A DNA stretch of 64,000 bases from Gudongella sp. (GTDB lineage Bacteria; Bacillota; Clostridia; Tissierellales; Tissierellaceae), in the NCBI GenBank assembly GCA_024649995.1, contig JANKMX010000004.1, positions 1-64,000 of the forward strand, read 5' to 3'. The translations under genes and the position numbers were made by a program. Below the pieces are notes generated by a model, which was not told the origin of the DNA, ran no database searches, and saw only the letters and a program-made list of their open reading frames with translations. Positions within the stretch are counted from its first letter, which is position 1, and every line of letters begins with the position of its first letter. Below are positions 59,876 to 64,000 of the stretch, piece by piece.

Positions 59876-60574
59876 TCAGTATCTTTCCATTTGGCCACCT
59901 TCGTTTTTCAGCCAGTTTATTATGGATTGATTGCTCGTAACAACTGGCATATCCAATATCTGCTCCAGGTTCTCCCGAATCTCTGTTGCTCTAAGATTTG
60001 TGCATGATACAAGCACCGTTCCTTCTACAGAGCCTATGTAGGAAGCATTATGCTTTACGAAGTCAATTATCTCAGTTGGCTGGATCCTTGCAATTTCAAT
60101 GTCGTTTCGCAGACCCATCCCACAGCTGTAGTCTACAGTAAATCCAAACTCCTTCAGGACCTCCATCATAAACCCGTTAACTTCATCATCATAGGGAGTG
60201 ACCAAAGATATGTTTCTGTTCCCAATTATTTTCAACTGATCAAGCACAGCCCCTAGTGCACTCTTTGCAATACACCCGAGTTTTTCAGATATCATTTCTT
60301 CCAGTCGACCCACTCCATCTCTTCCATAAACCGCAGAGGCTGATGTGCACCCAAAGACTGCAAAATCAAAGTCTGTGATCCCTTCCAGATAATCTAGAGC
60401 GGCTGGCAGGTCTACACTCACCATCTTTTTTTCAGCTTCCAAACCTACCTCCCCCAGGGGTATCCTTTGGGTATGCAATACATAATTTTGGGGTAACTCC
60501 CTTTTAAGATCAGTTTCCAAGGTGATGTCTGTGTGTGGTATCAGAAGTGCAACTCTTGTTGGATTCATAAACAA
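59876..60574 (-). CDS. Asp/Glu racemase superfamily (maleate isomerase/arylmalonate decarboxylase-like)
   Basis: FAVFGCTSASAVYG and VLVSCTNLRATEI paired-Cys motifs. Confidence 0.85.
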   Translation of the reverse strand: MFMNPTRVALLIPHTDITLETDLKRELPQNYVLHTQRIPLGEVGLEAEKKMVSVDLPAALDYLEGITDFDFAVFGCTSASAVYGRDGVGRLEEMISEKLGCIAKSALGAVLDQLKIIGNRNISLVTPYDDEVNGFMMEVLKEFGFTVDYSCGMGLRNDIEIARIQPTEIIDFVKHNASYIGSVEGTVLVSCTNLRATEIRENLEQILDMPVVTSNQSIINWLKNEGGQMERY

Positions 60575-60602
60575 CTCCTTTCACTTGACATTTTGTTAAT
60601 AA

Positions 60603-60642
60603 AACGATATTATCGTTAGGTAAACTACATAATCGTATTATG
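60603..60642. promoter_or_regulatory. Tandem inverted repeats, candidate IclR operator
   Basis: aacgata-t-tatcgtt (60603-60617) and cataat-cgt-attatg (60628-60642). Confidence 0.5.
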
Positions 60643-60730
60643 TATAAATAATATATAATTCGGTTTAGTTTGTCAATGGAATAAAGTATAATATTTTTAT
60701 AATCTGAAATTTTATTAAAGGTGGGACAAA

Positions 60731-61516
60731 ATGAAAGGTAAATTAAGACTTATTCAATCTGTTCAGAGGGCTTTGGACATAATAGGCTGCTTTGATGAAT
60801 CAAATATCAATTTATCCATAAATCAGATCAGCCATCAGCTTTCTCTTCATGTAAATACTACCAGGGGGATTGTAAACACTCTAGTTTATAATGGCTATCT
60901 TATCCACAACCCAGATGATGGAACCTATTCACTAGGATATGTATTCATCCCAAAGGCTGAGCTTGCCAGCAGCAACTCAGTGGAAAGAATTAGGAGTATT
61001 GCAAGGCCCTATCTAAGAAACATAGCCAACAAGCACCAAGTCTCCTCTAGACTTCAACTGGTATCAAACTACAATGTGTTTACCGTGGAGACATTTAATC
61101 CTGAAAGTTCAAGATATGTACTTCTGACAAAGATGAATACACCCTTTCCATTGAACGCCACCTCTTCAGGTAAGCTTTTCCTAAGCTACCAGGACAAGGA
61201 TTTCAAGGATAATTACTTTGAGAATTACAAGGTGGAAAAATACACAAGAAAAACCATAGTTGACAAGCAAGCCTTGAAGGAAGAGATGCAAAAAATATCA
61301 AGTCTTGGCTATTCTATTGAGGACGAGGAAATAAGCATTGGCATGAGCAGTATAGCGGTACCATTGCTTACAAATCACTCAAGGATCATTGGTACTCTTA
61401 GTATAGTTGCTTCCAAGTCATTTCTGGATGATATTAAGGAAAGTGTATTGTCTGATCTTTTTAAGGCAGCTGATGAAATTATCAAGGAGTGGGTATCACA
61501 GACAGGAACTCAGTAA
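60731..61516 (+). CDS. IclR family transcriptional regulator
   Basis: SVQRALDIIGCFDESNINLSINQISHQLSLHVNTTRGIVNTL. Confidence 0.92.
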   Translation: MKGKLRLIQSVQRALDIIGCFDESNINLSINQISHQLSLHVNTTRGIVNTLVYNGYLIHNPDDGTYSLGYVFIPKAELASSNSVERIRSIARPYLRNIANKHQVSSRLQLVSNYNVFTVETFNPESSRYVLLTKMNTPFPLNATSSGKLFLSYQDKDFKDNYFENYKVEKYTRKTIVDKQALKEEMQKISSLGYSIEDEEISIGMSSIAVPLLTNHSRIIGTLSIVASKSFLDDIKESVLSDLFKAADEIIKEWVSQTGTQ

Positions 61517-61538
61517 TCTAGTTATCGTAGCCCCCAAT

Positions 61539-61580
61539 ATAATAATCCCCTGAAAATAACAATGTATATTCAGGGGATTA
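61539..61580. terminator. Convergent bidirectional terminator
   Basis: ataatcccctgaa..ttcaggggattat. Confidence 0.7.
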
Positions 61581-61581
61581 T

Positions 61582-62532
61582 CTATTTGTCCTCCATATGG
61601 ATATGTTTAAGCATTTTAAGGAACATCTTGTCTCTTCTCTTGATGGCTTCCTCATCCCTACCGTCTGAGTAGTCGTAGAAGCCCTCCTTTGATTTAACTC
61701 CATGTTTTCCCGATTCCATCAACTCCTGGAGCTTTTCTGTTGGTTCTTTTCCATCACTGAGTGATTTGAAGAGATATGACGAGATATAATAGAAAGTGTC
61801 CAAGCCTCCCATATCAGATGTTTCCAAGGGACCCATAATTGGGTATCTGAAGCCTGGACCATACTTCATTGCATTATCAATATCCTCTGGGGTTCCCACA
61901 CCCTCCTGTAGAATATGAAGTGCTTCTCTGAATGCAGCAAACTGGATTCTGTTTCCAATGAATCCAGGGACGTCCTTTTGAACCACAACAGGCTTCTTCC
62001 CAATATCCTCCATTAGTGATCTTAAAACTGTCACTGTGCTTTCTGAAGTTGAATCCCCTTTTATCAGCTCTACCAATGGAACAATATGGGGAGGATTCCA
62101 GAAATGCATGCCAATGAATCTGCTCTTGTCCCTGACTTTCTCAGAGATGCCATCAATGCTCAATCCCGAAGTATTAGTGGCAAGGTATGCATCTGGCTTG
62201 ACGATTTCCTCAACCTCTTTCCAGAAATCCTGCTTTATGTCCATCTTTTCAACTATTGCTTCTATTATAAGATCACAGTCCTGAAAAGCTGACTTATCAA
62301 GTGTATACTGGATATTGTCCATGACTATTTCTTCCTCTTCCTTTGTCATCAACCCCTCGTTAAGAAGGGTCTGATTGAAAATATCCACAAGCCTTCTTGA
62401 ATCCTCCAACAAGCTGATGCTCAAGTCAGTTACCTGAACCTCAAAGCCCTTTCTAGCAAATATCAGCGCTATTCCCGATCCCATCGTGCCAGCTCCAGCA
62501 ATTCCTATTCTATTGATATTCTCAAATTTCAT
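61582..62532 (-). CDS. 3-hydroxyacyl-CoA dehydrogenase
   Basis: IGIAGAGTMGSGIALIFARKGFEV; IGMHFWNPPHIVPLVELI. Confidence 0.94.
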   Translation of the reverse strand: MKFENINRIGIAGAGTMGSGIALIFARKGFEVQVTDLSISLLEDSRRLVDIFNQTLLNEGLMTKEEEEIVMDNIQYTLDKSAFQDCDLIIEAIVEKMDIKQDFWKEVEEIVKPDAYLATNTSGLSIDGISEKVRDKSRFIGMHFWNPPHIVPLVELIKGDSTSESTVTVLRSLMEDIGKKPVVVQKDVPGFIGNRIQFAAFREALHILQEGVGTPEDIDNAMKYGPGFRYPIMGPLETSDMGGLDTFYYISSYLFKSLSDGKEPTEKLQELMESGKHGVKSKEGFYDYSDGRDEEAIKRRDKMFLKMLKHIHMEDK

Positions 62533-62597
62533 ATAATTCCTCCAAACAAAAGGCACCAACCAGACCCACCTGGCGGTGCCCACTTATTAATTCCAGG

Positions 62598-63257
62598 CTA
62601 TACCTGCATTTCTTTCAAATCATCTGCAATAATCAGTTTTGCCTCAGTCGCTTCCTGAACCTGCTCTACTGTATACTCTGGATTGATTTCCTTTAGGACT
62701 ATTCCCTCTTTTGTTACTTCCATTAATCCCATTTCTGTTACTATATAGTCTACCTGCCCAGCTGCTGTCAGCGGAAGAGTGCATTCCTTAAGGATCTTCT
62801 TTGATCCCTTGGCAGTGTGCTCCATTGCAATAGTAACCTTCTTGGCCCCTGTTACAAGGTCCATGGCTCCACCCATTCCAGGAACCATTTTCCCTGGAAT
62901 CATCCAGTTTGCAAGATTACCCTTCTCATCAACCTGAAGAGCACCAAGTACCGTCATGTCAACATGTCCACCCCTAATGATCCCAAATGAGGTTGAAGAG
63001 TCAAAGAAAACTCCACCAGGAAGAATTGTTACACATTGTCCTCCAGCATTTGTAATCCTAAAGTCCTCCTGGCCTTCCTGAGGAACTGGACCAAGTCCTA
63101 TGAATCCATTCTCTGACTGTAGGAAGATGTTTGCTCCCTCTGGAAGATAGTTGGAGACCTTTGTTGGAAGTCCAATTCCAAGATTTACAACATCTCCATC
63201 GTTTAGCATTTTCGCAACTCTTTTTGCTATAAAATTCTTCATTTCATTTCTATCCAT
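62598..63257 (-). CDS. 3-oxoacid CoA-transferase subunit B
   Basis: GDVVNLGIGLPTKVSNYLP; SENGFIGLGP. Confidence 0.94.
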   Translation of the reverse strand: MDRNEMKNFIAKRVAKMLNDGDVVNLGIGLPTKVSNYLPEGANIFLQSENGFIGLGPVPQEGQEDFRITNAGGQCVTILPGGVFFDSSTSFGIIRGGHVDMTVLGALQVDEKGNLANWMIPGKMVPGMGGAMDLVTGAKKVTIAMEHTAKGSKKILKECTLPLTAAGQVDYIVTEMGLMEVTKEGIVLKEINPEYTVEQVQEATEAKLIIADDLKEMQV

Positions 63258-63913
63258 TATTTTGCACCTCCGTTGACTAGGTGTGTGACAAATATACCTG
63301 GAGTTACTACCTGGTTTGGATCCAGTTCTCCAACTTCAACAATTTCCTCAACCTCTGCTATTACAACATCTGCTGCAGTAGCCATAAGCTGATTAAAGTT
63401 TCTGGTAGCTCCAAAGTATTCGATGTTTCCAAATTTGTCAGCTGTCTGTCCTGCTATTAGCGCAACATCAGCTTTTAAAGGAAGTTCTAGAAGGTATTCC
63501 ACTCCCTCTATTTCAATCTTCTGTTTTCCTTCTTCAACTACAGTTCCTACTCCAGTTGGAGTCAAGAATCCACCTAGGCCTGATCCACCTGCTCTTACCT
63601 GCTCGGCAAGTGTTCCCTGTGGTACAAGTACAACCTCCATCTCACCTTCATTCATCTGTCTTCCCGTCTCAGGGTTTGTTCCTACATGAGATGCAATCAA
63701 CTTCTTGATCTGCTTGTTTACAATTAGCTTGCCTACCCCATAGTCAGGGAAGGATGAGTCATTGCATATTAATGTCAGGTCCTTTGTTCCCTTTTCTACC
63801 AACTTGTTCACCAATCTGTGGGGATTTCCACACCCAAGGAACCCCCCTACCATTATGGTCATGCCATCCTGAATTTTATCTATTGCCTCGTCTATTGCAA
63901 TTATCTTATTCAT
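63257..63913 (-). CDS. 3-oxoacid CoA-transferase subunit A
   Basis: GMTIMVGGFLGCGNPHRLV; GSGLGGFLTPTGVGT. Confidence 0.94.
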   Translation of the reverse strand: MNKIIAIDEAIDKIQDGMTIMVGGFLGCGNPHRLVNKLVEKGTKDLTLICNDSSFPDYGVGKLIVNKQIKKLIASHVGTNPETGRQMNEGEMEVVLVPQGTLAEQVRAGGSGLGGFLTPTGVGTVVEEGKQKIEIEGVEYLLELPLKADVALIAGQTADKFGNIEYFGATRNFNQLMATAADVVIAEVEEIVEVGELDPNQVVTPGIFVTHLVNGGAK

Positions 63914-63941
63914 ATGGATACCTGCCTTTCATTATGATTTA

Positions 63942-64000
63942 TTATCGCTTAACCACCATAGAAATACCTTGTCCACCACCTATGCAAAGAGTAGCCAATC
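63942..64000 (-). CDS. Acetyl-CoA acetyltransferase (thiolase), C-terminal fragment truncated by the window edge
   Basis: Minus-strand LATLCIGGGQGISMVVKR-stop, typical thiolase C-terminus; absent from the ORF track. Confidence 0.85.
   Translation of the reverse strand, partial: LATLCIGGGQGISMVVKR

Overview
This 64-kb window is from a low-GC anaerobic Firmicute (Clostridia/Tissierellia-like). It is mostly chromosomal genes on the minus strand. From left to right it holds: an IclR-M20 peptidase-Opp-S66 peptidase cassette; a molybdopterin oxidoreductase, tadA and two tRNAs; a TAXI/TRAP-DUF1850 transporter; T-box-serS, murI and a DnaC/DnaD-like pair; dnaB-rplI-gdpP-yybS-rpsR-ssb-rpsF; phoU and a two-component system; a selenoprotein amine reductase component-B operon (grd) with a BCCT transporter; mtnA-like, PNP and Fe-ADH genes; an ECF sigma operon; mscS-DUF3343-yedF-DUF5711; a CopZ-like gene; a nitrilase; a RAYT-type transposase with flanking palindromes; a MocR regulator; glsA, a ureohydrolase and an Nramp-like gene; an Asp/Glu racemase-like gene and IclR; and hbd, a CoA-transferase and the end of a thiolase. 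The strongest discovery candidate is a hidden selenoprotein at 50487..49963 (-). A CopZ-like [2Fe-2S]/metallochaperone ORF extends upstream through an in-frame UGA to a Shine-Dalgarno-preceded ATG, giving the N-terminus MDIKNRASSC-U-SGNETSTGKVEKELKCPLC. A bacterial SECIS-like hairpin follows the UGA at the expected spacing. The grd ORF pair at 35197..36531 is likewise one gene with a UGA(Sec) and hairpin. Other points of interest are a palindrome family around the RAYT gene, with a covarying copy forming the 3' end of the selenoprotein gene, and adjacent Nramp-like and ureohydrolase-like genes that both lack canonical metal-ligand residues. All family names come from recognising protein motifs by eye; no database search was run.
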